Assembly (NCBI RefSeq): GCF_937900395.1
Contig: NZ_CALCDX010000218.1
Location: 1-50,532, forward strand
Source: an uncultured Caulobacter sp.
Lineage (GTDB): Bacteria; Pseudomonadota; Alphaproteobacteria; Caulobacterales; Caulobacteraceae
Reading direction: 5' to 3'
Length of the DNA stretch: 50,532 nt
Both the position numbers and the translations under genes were made by a program. Of this stretch, positions 32,422 through 41,049 are shown piece after piece (position 1 is the first letter of the stretch; each line of letters opens with the position of its first letter). Below the pieces are notes generated by a model, which was given only the letters and a program-made list of their open reading frames with translations, did no database searches and was not told the DNA's origin.

Positions 32422-33605
32422 CCTCGCCCCGCAAGGTGGTGGTTCTAGGTTCGACCGGATCGATCGGCCTTTCGACCTTGAGCCTTTTTGAAGAGTCCGG
32501 CGCGCCGGTCGAAGTCCTGGCGCTGACGGCCGGGGGCAACGTGGGCCGCCTGATTGAGCAGGCGCTGCGCTGGCGACCGCAGGTCGCGGTGATTCAAGAC
32601 GAAACCAAGCTTGAAGCCCTTCGAGCGGGCCTGGTCGGAAGCGGCGTCCGCGCCGCCGCCGGTTCGGCCGCGATCATCGAAGCCGCGGCCATGGGCGCGG
32701 ACTGGGTGATGTCGGCGATCGTCGGGGCGGCCGGCTTGGCGCCGACCCTGGCCGCCGCGCGAACCGGGGCGGTCATCGCCCTGGCGAACAAGGAGAGCCT
32801 CGTCTGCGCCGGACCGGCGCTTCTCGCCATCGCCAAGGCTGCGGGCGGCTCCGTGATCCCGGTTGATTCGGAGCATTCGGCGATCTTCCAGGTGCTTCAG
32901 CCGGACTGCGCCCACCGCGTCGCCAGGCTGATCCTCACCGCCTCGGGCGGCCCGTTCCGCACCTGGGACAAGGCGGCCATGGCGCTCGCGACGCCAGAGC
33001 AGGCCGTGGCCCATCCCAACTGGTCGATGGGCGCCAAGATTTCGGTCGATTCCGCCACGATGATGAACAAGGGGCTCGAGATGATCGAAGCCTCCTACCT
33101 GTTCGGAACCCCGGAAGACCGCGTCGACGTCGTGATCCACCCGCAGTCCGTGATCCATAGCCTGGTGGAGTATGCCGACGGCTCCACCTTGGCCCAGCTG
33201 GGCCCGCCGGACATGCGCAGCCCGATCGCCTGCGCCTTTTCCTGGCCCGACCGGTTGCCGTGGCCGGCGCCGCGCCTGGATCTGGCCGCCTACGGCCAGC
33301 TGACCTTCGAATCGCCGGACCTCGACCGCTTCCCGTCGATCGGCATCGCCCGTGAGGCGCTGCGTCTCGGCGGCGGCGCGCCGACGGCCATGAACGCGGC
33401 CAATGAGATCGCGGTCGCCGCTTTCCTTGACCGGAAGATTGGCTTTCTCGATATTGCCGCCGCGGTGGCGGGAACCCTCGAGCGTATGAACAGTCTGGGT
33501 GGGCTCTCCGTGGCGGAAGGTGACGCCGTCGATAATGCGATGATGATCGACGCCAGCGCTCGCCGCATTGCGGCCGAGGTTGTCGCGCAAAAGCATCGGC
33601 GCTGA
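32409..33605 (+). CDS. dxr: 1-deoxy-D-xylulose-5-phosphate reductoisomerase
   Basis: Dxr converts DXP to MEP with NADPH, the committed step of the non-mevalonate isoprenoid pathway that supplies uppS. Motifs: the NADPH loop VVLGSTGSIG, ANKESLV, the metal-binding VDSEHSAIFQ, and NWSMGAKISVDSATMMNKGLE. The product has 398 residues from ATG 32409, which overlaps the end of cdsA; the TTG at 32418 (giving MTSPRKVVV) is an equally reasonable start. The frame remains open far upstream through cdsA but that part is a shadow. mmpA follows after 20 bases. Confidence 0.95.
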   Translation: MGALTSPRKVVVLGSTGSIGLSTLSLFEESGAPVEVLALTAGGNVGRLIEQALRWRPQVAVIQDETKLEALRAGLVGSGVRAAAGSAAIIEAAAMGADWVMSAIVGAAGLAPTLAAARTGAVIALANKESLVCAGPALLAIAKAAGGSVIPVDSEHSAIFQVLQPDCAHRVARLILTASGGPFRTWDKAAMALATPEQAVAHPNWSMGAKISVDSATMMNKGLEMIEASYLFGTPEDRVDVVIHPQSVIHSLVEYADGSTLAQLGPPDMRSPIACAFSWPDRLPWPAPRLDLAAYGQLTFESPDLDRFPSIGIAREALRLGGGAPTAMNAANEIAVAAFLDRKIGFLDIAAAVAGTLERMNSLGGLSVAEGDAVDNAMMIDASARRIAAEVVAQKHRR

Positions 33606-33625
33606 TCGGGAGACCCGGCCATTTC

Positions 33626-34822
33626 ATGACCGACGTGCTGTTTTACATCGTTCCCACGATCTTCGTGCTGTCCATCGTGGTGACGATCCACGAGCTGGGC
33701 CATTTCTGGGTGGCGCGCGCCTGTGGGGTCGCGATCGACTGCTTCTCGATCGGTTTCGGTCGAGCTCTGTTCTCTTGGCGAGACAAGCAGGGCGTCGAGT
33801 GGCGTATCGCCGCCATTCCGCTGGGCGGCTATGTCCGCTTCTCGGGCGACGAGAACGCCGCCAGCGTGCCCGACCAGAATGATCTCTCGGCGATGAAGCG
33901 CGCCATTGTGGCCCGTGAGGGCGAGGCCGCCGTCAACCGCTACTTCCATTTCAAGCCGGTCTGGCAACGGGCGTTGATTGCCGTCGCTGGGCCCATGGCC
34001 AATTTCATCCTGGCCATCCTGATCATGGCCGCCTTCCTGGTCGTCATCGGCAATCCGCGCGGCCAAGCGACCGTGCGCGAGGTGCAGCCGAACTCTCCGG
34101 CCGCCCAGGCGGGCTTGCTGCCGGGCGACATCCTGCTGAAGGCGGACAAGACGCCGATCCGCGGCGCGGGCGACGTCAGCGCTTATGTCTCCTTGCGCGC
34201 CAGGATGCCGATCGACCTGACGATTGAGCGGGCAGGGCGCGTTCAGCACGTCACCGTCACCCCCGCCCTGGCTGAAAGCCGCGACGACATTCGCGGCCGG
34301 ATCAAGGAAGGCCGCATGGGCGTGGTGCTGGGCAGCGTCTCGCGCCTTGAGAAGTCCAGCGTCCTGACCGCCATTCCCGACGCCACGGTCGAGGTCTGGG
34401 GCATGATCAAGACGATCGGCTTCTATCTCGGCCGCCTGGTCACTGGGCAACTGCCTGCCGATCAGATCAGCGGCATCATTGGCATCGGCCACACCGCCGG
34501 CGCGGTGACCAAGGCCAGCGCCGCCGGCGCGCCGGATATGGCGACCATGGCGCTGCGGGTCTTCGTCTCGTCCATGCTGCTGATCGCCAGCCTGTCGGTC
34601 AGCATTGGCTTCATGAACCTGCTGCCGATCCCCGTCCTCGATGGCGGCCACCTGCTGATGTACGCCTATGAAGCCGTGGCCCGGCGGCCGCTGCGAGCGG
34701 ACTTTCAGGCGGCCGGTTTCCGTGCGGGGCTTGCCTTGATCCTGGGTTTCATGCTGTTCGCGGCGTGGAACGACCTCAACCGCTACGACGTGTTCAAATT
34801 CATCGGCGGCCTGTTCACGTGA
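33626..34822 (+). CDS. mmpA: site-2 intramembrane metalloprotease MmpA (RseP family)
   Basis: A membrane-embedded zinc protease. The zinc motif HELGH (His22, Glu23, His26) lies in the first helix, one PDZ domain spans about residues 120-205 (VREVQPNSPAAQAGLLPGDILL), and the third ligand motif NLLPIPVLDGGH has Asp339. The 398-residue length fits a single-PDZ RseP. In Caulobacter the protein of this context is MmpA, reported to degrade the membrane remnant of the polarity factor PodJ. RseP homologues also act in envelope stress signalling. It sits directly before bamA as in many proteobacteria. Confidence 0.93.
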   Translation: MTDVLFYIVPTIFVLSIVVTIHELGHFWVARACGVAIDCFSIGFGRALFSWRDKQGVEWRIAAIPLGGYVRFSGDENAASVPDQNDLSAMKRAIVAREGEAAVNRYFHFKPVWQRALIAVAGPMANFILAILIMAAFLVVIGNPRGQATVREVQPNSPAAQAGLLPGDILLKADKTPIRGAGDVSAYVSLRARMPIDLTIERAGRVQHVTVTPALAESRDDIRGRIKEGRMGVVLGSVSRLEKSSVLTAIPDATVEVWGMIKTIGFYLGRLVTGQLPADQISGIIGIGHTAGAVTKASAAGAPDMATMALRVFVSSMLLIASLSVSIGFMNLLPIPVLDGGHLLMYAYEAVARRPLRADFQAAGFRAGLALILGFMLFAAWNDLNRYDVFKFIGGLFT

Positions 34823-34851
34823 ACGCCCGCCCTCCGTCCATGATTGGTCAC

Positions 34852-37203
34852 ATGAACAGATTCCGCGCCCAAAGCGCCGCGTTCGCCACGGGTATGGCGC
34901 TGCTCCTCGGTTCGACGGCCTTGGTGGCTCCGCATCAAGCCTTCGCGCAGGCCGCCCAAACCGGGGTGGTGCAGCGCATCGTCGTGCAGGGCAACGAACG
35001 GATCGAACAGGGCACCGTCCTGTCCTACCTGCCGATCCAACCGGGTGACACGGTCGACTCCCAGCGCCTCGACTTGGCTCTGAAGACCCTGGCGCGCACC
35101 GACCTGTTCGCGGACGTGAAGATTGAGATGCAGGGCGGCGACCTCGTCGTGAAAGTCGTCGAGAACCCGATCATCAACCAGGTGGTTTTCGAGGGGAATT
35201 CGTCCCTCAAGGAAGACAAGCTGAAGGACGAAGTGCAGATCCGCCCGCGCGGCATCTTCACCCGCGCCAAGGTGCAGGCCGACGTCCAGCGCATCATCGA
35301 GCTCTATCGCCGTTCGGGCCGCATCTCGGCGACCGTGACGCCGAAGGTCGTCGAGCTGCCGCAGAAGCGCGTCGATCTGGTGTTCGAAATCAGCGAAGGC
35401 CCCAAAAGCGGGGTTCTTGGCATCAATTTCCTGGGCAATTCCGAGTTCTCGGACAACGACCTGCGCGATGTCATCGTGACCAAGGAAAGCCGCTGGTACA
35501 AGTTCCTGACCAGCAACGACAACTACGACCCCGACCGGATCGAGTATGACCGCGAGCAACTGCGGAAGTTCTACCGCAACCGCGGCTATTTTGATTTCCG
35601 CGTTATCTCGTCGGTGGCCGAATTGGCGCCGGACAAGAACGGCTTCGCCGTCACCTATACCCTGGACGAAGGTCCGAAGTACAAGTTCGGCAAGGTCACG
35701 GTCGAGACTGAGCTCAAGAAGCTGGACGGCAACCTGCTGGCCCAGATCCTGCCGATCCGCGCCGGTCAGCTCTACGAGGACGAGCGCATCGAGCAGGCGA
35801 CCGACGCCCTGACCTTCGCGGCGGGCGCGGCCGGCTTCGCCTTCGTGGACGTGCGCCCGCGCTACGTGCCGAACCGCGAGACCAGGACCGTGGACGTCGT
35901 GTTCTCGGTTCGCGAAGGGCCGCGCGTCTATGTCGATCGCATCGACATCGTGGGTAACACGCGCACGCTCGACTATGTCCTGCGCCGCGAGCTGGAGGTC
36001 GCCGAGGGCGACGCCTACAACCGTGTGCTGGTCGATCGTTCGAAGAACAACATCCGCCGCCTGGGCTTCTTCAAGGAAGTCGATATCGACGACACGCCCG
36101 GTTCGGCGCCGGACCGCACGAACCTGCGGGTCAAGGTCGAAGAGCAGCCCACGGGCGAGCTGTCGTTCAGCGCCGGCTATAGCTCGGTCGACAAGCTGGT
36201 GCTGGACGTCGGCATCACGGAGCGTAACTTCCGCGGCCGTGGTCAGAACTTCCGGGCTCGCGCCTCGGTCGGTTCGCTGCGCCAGCAGATCGATTTCGGC
36301 TTCTCCGAGCCGCGCTTCCTCGGCCGCAATCTCGTGGCCGGCGTGAACCTCTATACATTCCGCTACAACCTGTCGGACTACGCCGCGTACGATACCAAGT
36401 CGGTCGGCGGCGACGTGCGCTTCGGCTTCCCGCTGACGAACGACGCGTCGATGAGCCTGCGCTACACGGTTCGGCAGGACGACGTCAGCGTCGCCGACAG
36501 CCTCTGCACCAGCGGCTCGGTTTCGCAGATCCTCTGCCTGCAGCGCGGCGCGTACATCACCTCGATGATTGGCTATGGCCTGCGGATCGACAAGCGCAAC
36601 GATCCGATCAACCCGACCCGCGGTTGGTTCGCCGACCTGAACCAGGACCTGGCCGGTCTGGGCGGCGACGTGAAGTACCTGAAGACCGAAGCTGACGCCG
36701 GCTGGTACTGGGGTTTCACCAAGGACCTCGTGTTCAGCGCTACGGGTTCGTTCGGCTACATCCAGGGCTGGGGCGGCGACAACGTCCGGATCAACGACCG
36801 CTTCTATCGCGGCGGCACCTCGTTCCGCGGCTTCGAGATCGCCGGCATCGGTCCGCGCGACATCTCGAGCACGAACAACTCGATGGGCGCGAAGCTTTAC
36901 GCCATCAGCACCTTCGAGCTCACCGTTCCGACCTTCCTGCCCGAGCAGTACGGCATCAAGGCCGCGCTGTTCAGCGACGTGGGTACGGCCGGTCTGCTGG
37001 ACGATGTGGATCGTCAGAAGTCGCCTGGCGTCTTCGATCCGAACATCAAGGATAACCTCGGCCTGCGTGCCTCGGCCGGTATCTCGATCGACTGGAAATC
37101 CCCCATGGGCCCCATTCGGTTCGATATCAGCCGCATTTTGGCCAAGGAAAGCTACGACCGAACCGAAACGTTCCGGTTCTCCACCTCCACAAGGTTCCAA
37201 TAA
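34852..37203 (+). CDS. bamA: outer-membrane protein assembly factor BamA (Omp85)
   Basis: BamA inserts beta-barrel proteins into the outer membrane. The product of about 783 residues has a signal peptide (hydrophobic to about residue 30, cleavage near AFAQ), five POTRA domains to about 410, and a C-terminal 16-strand barrel. The barrel includes the RGF-type motif GGTSFRGFEIAGIGPR and ends on Phe-Gln. The start is uncertain: ATG 34852 gives the cleanest signal peptide; ATG 34840 and a GTG at 34819 that overlaps the mmpA stop are alternatives, and none has a strong ribosome-binding site. skp follows two bases after the stop. Confidence 0.96.
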   Translation: MNRFRAQSAAFATGMALLLGSTALVAPHQAFAQAAQTGVVQRIVVQGNERIEQGTVLSYLPIQPGDTVDSQRLDLALKTLARTDLFADVKIEMQGGDLVVKVVENPIINQVVFEGNSSLKEDKLKDEVQIRPRGIFTRAKVQADVQRIIELYRRSGRISATVTPKVVELPQKRVDLVFEISEGPKSGVLGINFLGNSEFSDNDLRDVIVTKESRWYKFLTSNDNYDPDRIEYDREQLRKFYRNRGYFDFRVISSVAELAPDKNGFAVTYTLDEGPKYKFGKVTVETELKKLDGNLLAQILPIRAGQLYEDERIEQATDALTFAAGAAGFAFVDVRPRYVPNRETRTVDVVFSVREGPRVYVDRIDIVGNTRTLDYVLRRELEVAEGDAYNRVLVDRSKNNIRRLGFFKEVDIDDTPGSAPDRTNLRVKVEEQPTGELSFSAGYSSVDKLVLDVGITERNFRGRGQNFRARASVGSLRQQIDFGFSEPRFLGRNLVAGVNLYTFRYNLSDYAAYDTKSVGGDVRFGFPLTNDASMSLRYTVRQDDVSVADSLCTSGSVSQILCLQRGAYITSMIGYGLRIDKRNDPINPTRGWFADLNQDLAGLGGDVKYLKTEADAGWYWGFTKDLVFSATGSFGYIQGWGGDNVRINDRFYRGGTSFRGFEIAGIGPRDISSTNNSMGAKLYAISTFELTVPTFLPEQYGIKAALFSDVGTAGLLDDVDRQKSPGVFDPNIKDNLGLRASAGISIDWKSPMGPIRFDISRILAKESYDRTETFRFSTSTRFQ

Positions 37204-37205
37204 AC

Positions 37206-37853
37206 ATGTCCAAGTTCCTGTCCGCGGCCGCTTCCAGCGTTGTCGCCCTCGCTATCGCGACCAGCGCTTCGGCCCAGACGGCTCCGGCCGCGCCGGCCGC
37301 CGCTCCCGCGGCTCCGGCCGTCACGCACGGTCCGGCCCTGCCGGGCGTCTGCATCTTCTCCGACAAGCGCGCGGTTGGTCAGTCGCTGGTCGGCAAGGCC
37401 GTCGACGCCCGCCTGAAGACCATCGCTCAGCAGGTGAACGCCGAGCTGACCGGCGAGCGCACGGCGCTCGAGAACGAAGCCAAGGGTCTCGACGCCAAGA
37501 AGGCCACCCTGGCTCAGGACGCCCAGGAGCAGCAGGCCGCCGCCCTGCAGGTCAAGGCCAACGCCTGGCAGCGTAAGGCGCAGCTGCGTCAGCGCGAAGT
37601 CGAGGCGACCGAGCAGAAGGCGCTGTCGCGCGTCTACCAAGAGCTGGATACGCCGATCCGTCAGGTTTACCAGGCTCAGAAGTGCAGCATCCTGTTCGAC
37701 CGCGACTCCGTGATGCTGGCCAACCCGGCCATGGACATCACCGATGCCGTCGTCGTCGCCCTGGACGCCCGCATCAAGACGCTGACCTTCGATCGCGAAC
37801 GTCTGGACCAACAGGTCTCGGGCGCTCAAGCTCTGCAGCCGACCAATAAGTAA
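37206..37853 (+). CDS. skp: periplasmic OmpH/Skp-family chaperone
   Basis: Skp-type chaperones hold unfolded outer-membrane proteins on the way to BamA. The 215-residue product has a signal peptide (MSKFLSAAASSVVALAIATSASAQ region), an Ala/Pro-rich linker to about residue 37, then an OmpH domain with long charged helices (about 60-150) containing KKATLAQDAQEQQAAALQVK, likely the coiled-coil tentacles. The ending SILFDRDSVMLANPAMDITD is typical. It is encoded directly after bamA, the usual arrangement. Confidence 0.9.
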   Translation: MSKFLSAAASSVVALAIATSASAQTAPAAPAAAPAAPAVTHGPALPGVCIFSDKRAVGQSLVGKAVDARLKTIAQQVNAELTGERTALENEAKGLDAKKATLAQDAQEQQAAALQVKANAWQRKAQLRQREVEATEQKALSRVYQELDTPIRQVYQAQKCSILFDRDSVMLANPAMDITDAVVVALDARIKTLTFDRERLDQQVSGAQALQPTNK

Positions 37854-37907
37854 GCGAATCGTCTCCTTTGGGGTTACCTAAGGGAATTGTATTCGCCGTG
37901 AGGAGCC
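37854..37907 (+). other. skp-lpxD spacer with nested inverted repeats and a GANTC site
   Basis: GCGAAT (37854-37859) and ATTCGC (37891-37896) are inverted copies enclosing a smaller CCTT/AAGG pair. GAATC at 37856-37860 is a CcrM methylation motif overlapping the left arm. GAGGAG just before the ATG is the lpxD ribosome-binding site. Whether the repeat binds a regulator or folds in RNA cannot be told from sequence. Confidence 0.35.
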
Positions 37908-38933
37908 ATGCCGGACCCGCGTTTCTTCGATAGCCTGGGTCCGGCATCGCTTTCCGAGTTGGCCCGGGCCGGCGCCGCCGAGTTGGCCGACGCGGCCTTG
38001 GGCGACCGCCAGATCGCCCATGTCGCGCCGCTGGACGCCGCCGACGCCGAGGCGATCACCTTCTTCTCGGACGCCAAGCGCAAGGACGCCGCCGCCGCGA
38101 CGCGCGCCGGCGCATGTTTCGTGCGTCCGGAGCATCGCGACTTCCTGCCGGCGACCTGCGCCGCCCTGATCACCAAGCATCCTCAGGCCGCGTGGGCCGC
38201 GGCGGCCGCGCGTCTCCACGCGCCGCGTCGACACGAGCCGGCGTCCAGCGCCGTCCACGCCGAGGCGGACCTTGAGGAGGGCGTCCTGCTATCCCCATCC
38301 GCGGCGATCGGGCCGGGGGCTCGCGTCGGGCGCGGGACGCGGATCGGGCCGGGCGCCGTGATCGGTCCCGGCGTCATCATCGGCCGCGACTGCTTGATCG
38401 GGCCCAACGCCGTGATCGGCTTTGCGCTGATCGGCGACCGCGTCTCCATTTCGGCGGGCGCGGTGATCGGCGAGGCCGGTTTCGGCGCCGCCGCCGGACC
38501 GCGCGGCATGGTCGACCTGCCTCAACTGGGGCGGGTCGTGATCCAGGACAACGTGACGATCGGCGCCAACAGCTGCGTGGATCGGGGCGCTTTCGCCGAC
38601 ACCACGATCGGCGAGAACACCAAGATCGACAATCTTGTGCACGTCGCCCACAACGTCCGTATCGGGCGTAATTGCGTGTTGGCGGCGTTTACCGGCATTT
38701 CCGGCAGCACGACGGTGGGCGACGGCGTCGCCTTCGGCGGCAAGGCCGGGGTGGCCGACCATTTGAACATCGGTTCGGGCGCGAGCGTCGGGGCAGCCGC
38801 CTCGGTGTTCAAGGACGTTCCGAAAGGTGAAACATGGACGGGATTCCCGGCGCGGCCGCTGAAGCGGTGGCTCCGGGAGACCGCCTGGCTGTCGCGAAGA
38901 GCAGGCAGCCGAGTGACGAGGGGCGACGAATGA
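37908..38933 (+). CDS. lpxD: UDP-3-O-acylglucosamine N-acyltransferase
   Basis: LpxD adds the second hydroxyacyl chain in lipid A synthesis, on UDP-3-O-acyl-GlcN. The 341-residue product has an N-terminal uridine-binding domain (to about 105), a left-handed beta-helix built of hexapeptide repeats (I-G-P-G-A-x type, about 115-300), and the catalytic His in VHVAHNVRIGRNCVLAA. The C-terminal helix has FPARPLKRWLRE. GAGGAG precedes ATG 37908. The fabZ ATG overlaps its stop by four bases. Confidence 0.95.
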   Translation: MPDPRFFDSLGPASLSELARAGAAELADAALGDRQIAHVAPLDAADAEAITFFSDAKRKDAAAATRAGACFVRPEHRDFLPATCAALITKHPQAAWAAAAARLHAPRRHEPASSAVHAEADLEEGVLLSPSAAIGPGARVGRGTRIGPGAVIGPGVIIGRDCLIGPNAVIGFALIGDRVSISAGAVIGEAGFGAAAGPRGMVDLPQLGRVVIQDNVTIGANSCVDRGAFADTTIGENTKIDNLVHVAHNVRIGRNCVLAAFTGISGSTTVGDGVAFGGKAGVADHLNIGSGASVGAAASVFKDVPKGETWTGFPARPLKRWLRETAWLSRRAGSRVTRGDE

Positions 38934-39409
38934 GCCAGACCACCGAACAAGCGGCGTCGACCGATATCGACATCGCCGAGATCCTGGCGCGCATCCCGCA
39001 CCGCTATCCGTTCCTGCTGGTCGACCGCGCCGAGGACTACAACGCGCACAAATCGATCGTCGGCATTAAGTGCGTGACGGTCAACGAGCCGTTCTTCCAG
39101 GGCCACTTCCCCGGCAATCCGGTCATGCCGGGCGTGCTGATCATCGAGGCCCTGGCCCAGACGGGCGCGGTGCTGATGAGCAAGTCCCTGGAAGTCGACA
39201 CCGAGGGCAAGACCATCTTCTTCATGTCGGTCGACAACGCCCGCTTCCGCACGCCCGTCCGTCCCGGCGACGTGCTGCGCATGGAAGTCGAGGTGCTGCG
39301 CGCCCGCTCGTCGATCTTCAAGTTCAAGGGCGTCGCCAAGGTCGGCGACAAGGTCGCCGCCGAGGTCGAGTTCGCCGCCATGGTGGTCGAGACGGGGCCC
39401 AAGGCATGA
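38930..39409 (+). CDS. fabZ: 3-hydroxyacyl-[acyl-carrier-protein] dehydratase FabZ
   Basis: FabZ dehydrates 3-hydroxyacyl-ACP in fatty acid elongation and competes with LpxA/LpxD for hydroxyacyl-ACP. The active-site motif FFQGHFPGNPVMPGVLIIEA has catalytic His59 and Glu73, in a hot-dog fold of 159 residues. ATG 38930 overlaps the lpxD stop; the upstream part of the same frame lies inside lpxD and is not coding. The lpxA ATG overlaps its stop. Confidence 0.96.
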   Translation: MSQTTEQAASTDIDIAEILARIPHRYPFLLVDRAEDYNAHKSIVGIKCVTVNEPFFQGHFPGNPVMPGVLIIEALAQTGAVLMSKSLEVDTEGKTIFFMSVDNARFRTPVRPGDVLRMEVEVLRARSSIFKFKGVAKVGDKVAAEVEFAAMVVETGPKA

Positions 39410-40197
39410 CGATCCATCCCACCGCCCTGGTCGCGCCCGAGGCCAAGATCGCCTCGGACGTCGAGATCGGTCCCTACAGCATCGTCGGTCCCGACGTGAC
39501 GCTGAGCGCCGGGGTGCGGCTGCTGTCGCACGTGGTCGTGGAGGGCGCGACGACGCTCGGCGAGGGTTGCGTCGTCCATCCCTTCGCCAATCTGGGCGGT
39601 CCGCCTCAGCACCTGGGCCACAAGGGCGAGCGCACCGAGCTGGTCATCGGCCCTCGGAACATCATCCGCGAGCATGTAACGATGCATACGGGCACGGCCT
39701 CGGGGAAGGGTGTGACCACCATCGGTTCGGACGGCCTCTACATGGTCGGCTCGCACGTCGCCCACGACTGCACGGTCGGCGACTTCGTGGTGCTGGCCAA
39801 GGGGGCGACGCTGGGCGGCCATGTCGCGATCGGCGACTATGTCTTCATGGGCGGCCTGGCGGCCGCGCACCAGTTCTCGCGCATCGGCCGCTACAGCTTC
39901 ATCGGCGGCCTGGCGGCGGTGACCAAGGACGTCATCCCCTACGGTTCGGTCTGGGGCAACCACGCCCACCTCGAGGGCCTGAACCTGGTCGGCCTCAAGC
40001 GCCGAGGCTTCTCGCGCGAGACGATCAACGCCCTGCGCGCCGCCTACCGCCTGATGTTCGCCGACGAGGGCACTTTCCAGGAACGCCTGGAGGACGTGGC
40101 CGAGATCCACTCAGGCAATCCCGAGGTCATGGAAATCGTCGACTTCATCCGCGCCGACGCCAACCGCCCCCTGTGCCTGCCCGAGCGGGAAGTCTAG
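39406..40197 (+). CDS. lpxA: acyl-[ACP]--UDP-N-acetylglucosamine O-acyltransferase
   Basis: LpxA makes the first lipid A intermediate, UDP-3-O-acyl-GlcNAc. The 263-residue product begins MTIHPTALVAPEAKI, is a hexapeptide left-handed beta-helix to about residue 185, and has the catalytic motif SHVAHDCTVG with His120, plus GLAAAHQFSRIG and GNHAHLEGLNLVGLKRRGFS. A C-terminal helical domain completes the trimer. ATGA overlap with fabZ. lpxI follows after nine bases. Confidence 0.97.
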   Translation: MTIHPTALVAPEAKIASDVEIGPYSIVGPDVTLSAGVRLLSHVVVEGATTLGEGCVVHPFANLGGPPQHLGHKGERTELVIGPRNIIREHVTMHTGTASGKGVTTIGSDGLYMVGSHVAHDCTVGDFVVLAKGATLGGHVAIGDYVFMGGLAAAHQFSRIGRYSFIGGLAAVTKDVIPYGSVWGNHAHLEGLNLVGLKRRGFSRETINALRAAYRLMFADEGTFQERLEDVAEIHSGNPEVMEIVDFIRADANRPLCLPEREV

Positions 40198-40206
40198 GCT
40201 CAAGTC

Positions 40207-41049
40207 ATGCGTAAGCTGGGTCTGATCGCTGGCGGCGGGGCGCTGCCCGTCGAGCTCGCCGCCCGTTGCGAGGCGGCGGGGCGGTCGTTCGCGGTCATGC
40301 GATTGAAAAGTTTCGCCGACCCCGCCTTGGCGCGCTATCCGGGCGTCGACGTGGGCCTTGGCGAGTTCGGCAAGGTGTTCAAGGCGCTGAAGGCGGAGGG
40401 CTGCGAGGTGGTCTGCTTCGCGGGCAATGTGAAGCGTCCGGACTTTGCCGCCCTGATGCCCGACGCCCGTGGCCTGAAGGTCGTGCCGGGCCTGATCATG
40501 GCCGCGCGTCAGGGCGACGACGCCCTGCTGCGGCGTGTGCTCGACGAGTTCGAAAAGGAAGGCTTCGAGATCGAGGGTGCGCACGAGGTGGTCGGCGAGA
40601 TGACCCTGCCTCTGGGGCGCCTCGGCCGCTTCTATCCCGCCGCCGAGCACATGGCCGACATCGACAAGGCGCTGATGGTGGCGCGCGAGATCGGCCGGCT
40701 GGACGTGGGGCAGGGCGCCGTGGTCTGCGACGGCTTGGTGCTGGCCGTGGAGGCCCAGGAAGGCACCGACGCCATGCTCCGTCGGGTCGCGGACCTGCCA
40801 CAGGCTATCCGGGGCTCGGCCGAACGCCCGCGCGGGGTGCTGGCCAAGGCGCCCAAGCCTATCCAGGAAACCAAGGTCGACCTGCCGACGATCGGCGTCG
40901 CCACGCTGCAGCGCGCGGCGCGCGCTGGGCTGGCCGGCGTCGTCGGCGAGGCTGGTCGACTGCTGGTGGTCGACCGCGAGGCGGTGATCGCGGCCGCCGA
41001 CGAACTAGGTCTCTTCGTGCTGGGGGTCGATCCGCGAGGCGACGGTTGA
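40207..41049 (+). CDS. lpxI: UDP-2,3-diacylglucosamine pyrophosphatase LpxI
   Basis: LpxI hydrolyses UDP-2,3-diacylglucosamine to lipid X and UMP. It is the enzyme that replaces LpxH in many alphaproteobacteria and was first characterised from Caulobacter. The 280-residue product (former DUF1009) starts KLGLIAGGGALPVELA, with FAGNVKRPDF, a central PLGRLG hinge, and the C-terminal catalytic part DKALMVAREIGRLDVGQGAV with VEAQEGTDAMLRR. Its position between lpxA and lpxB is the standard context for LpxI. Its stop overlaps the lpxB TTG. Confidence 0.95.
   Translation: MRKLGLIAGGGALPVELAARCEAAGRSFAVMRLKSFADPALARYPGVDVGLGEFGKVFKALKAEGCEVVCFAGNVKRPDFAALMPDARGLKVVPGLIMAARQGDDALLRRVLDEFEKEGFEIEGAHEVVGEMTLPLGRLGRFYPAAEHMADIDKALMVAREIGRLDVGQGAVVCDGLVLAVEAQEGTDAMLRRVADLPQAIRGSAERPRGVLAKAPKPIQETKVDLPTIGVATLQRAARAGLAGVVGEAGRLLVVDREAVIAAADELGLFVLGVDPRGDG

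Noticed and set aside
34783..37200. 805-codon open frame on the minus strand across bamA
   Set aside because: It mirrors bamA in a GC-rich genome where third-position G/C removes stops; no domain or start signal, and bamA is unmistakable on the + strand. The same applies to other long antisense frames, such as those over nuoF and nuoG.
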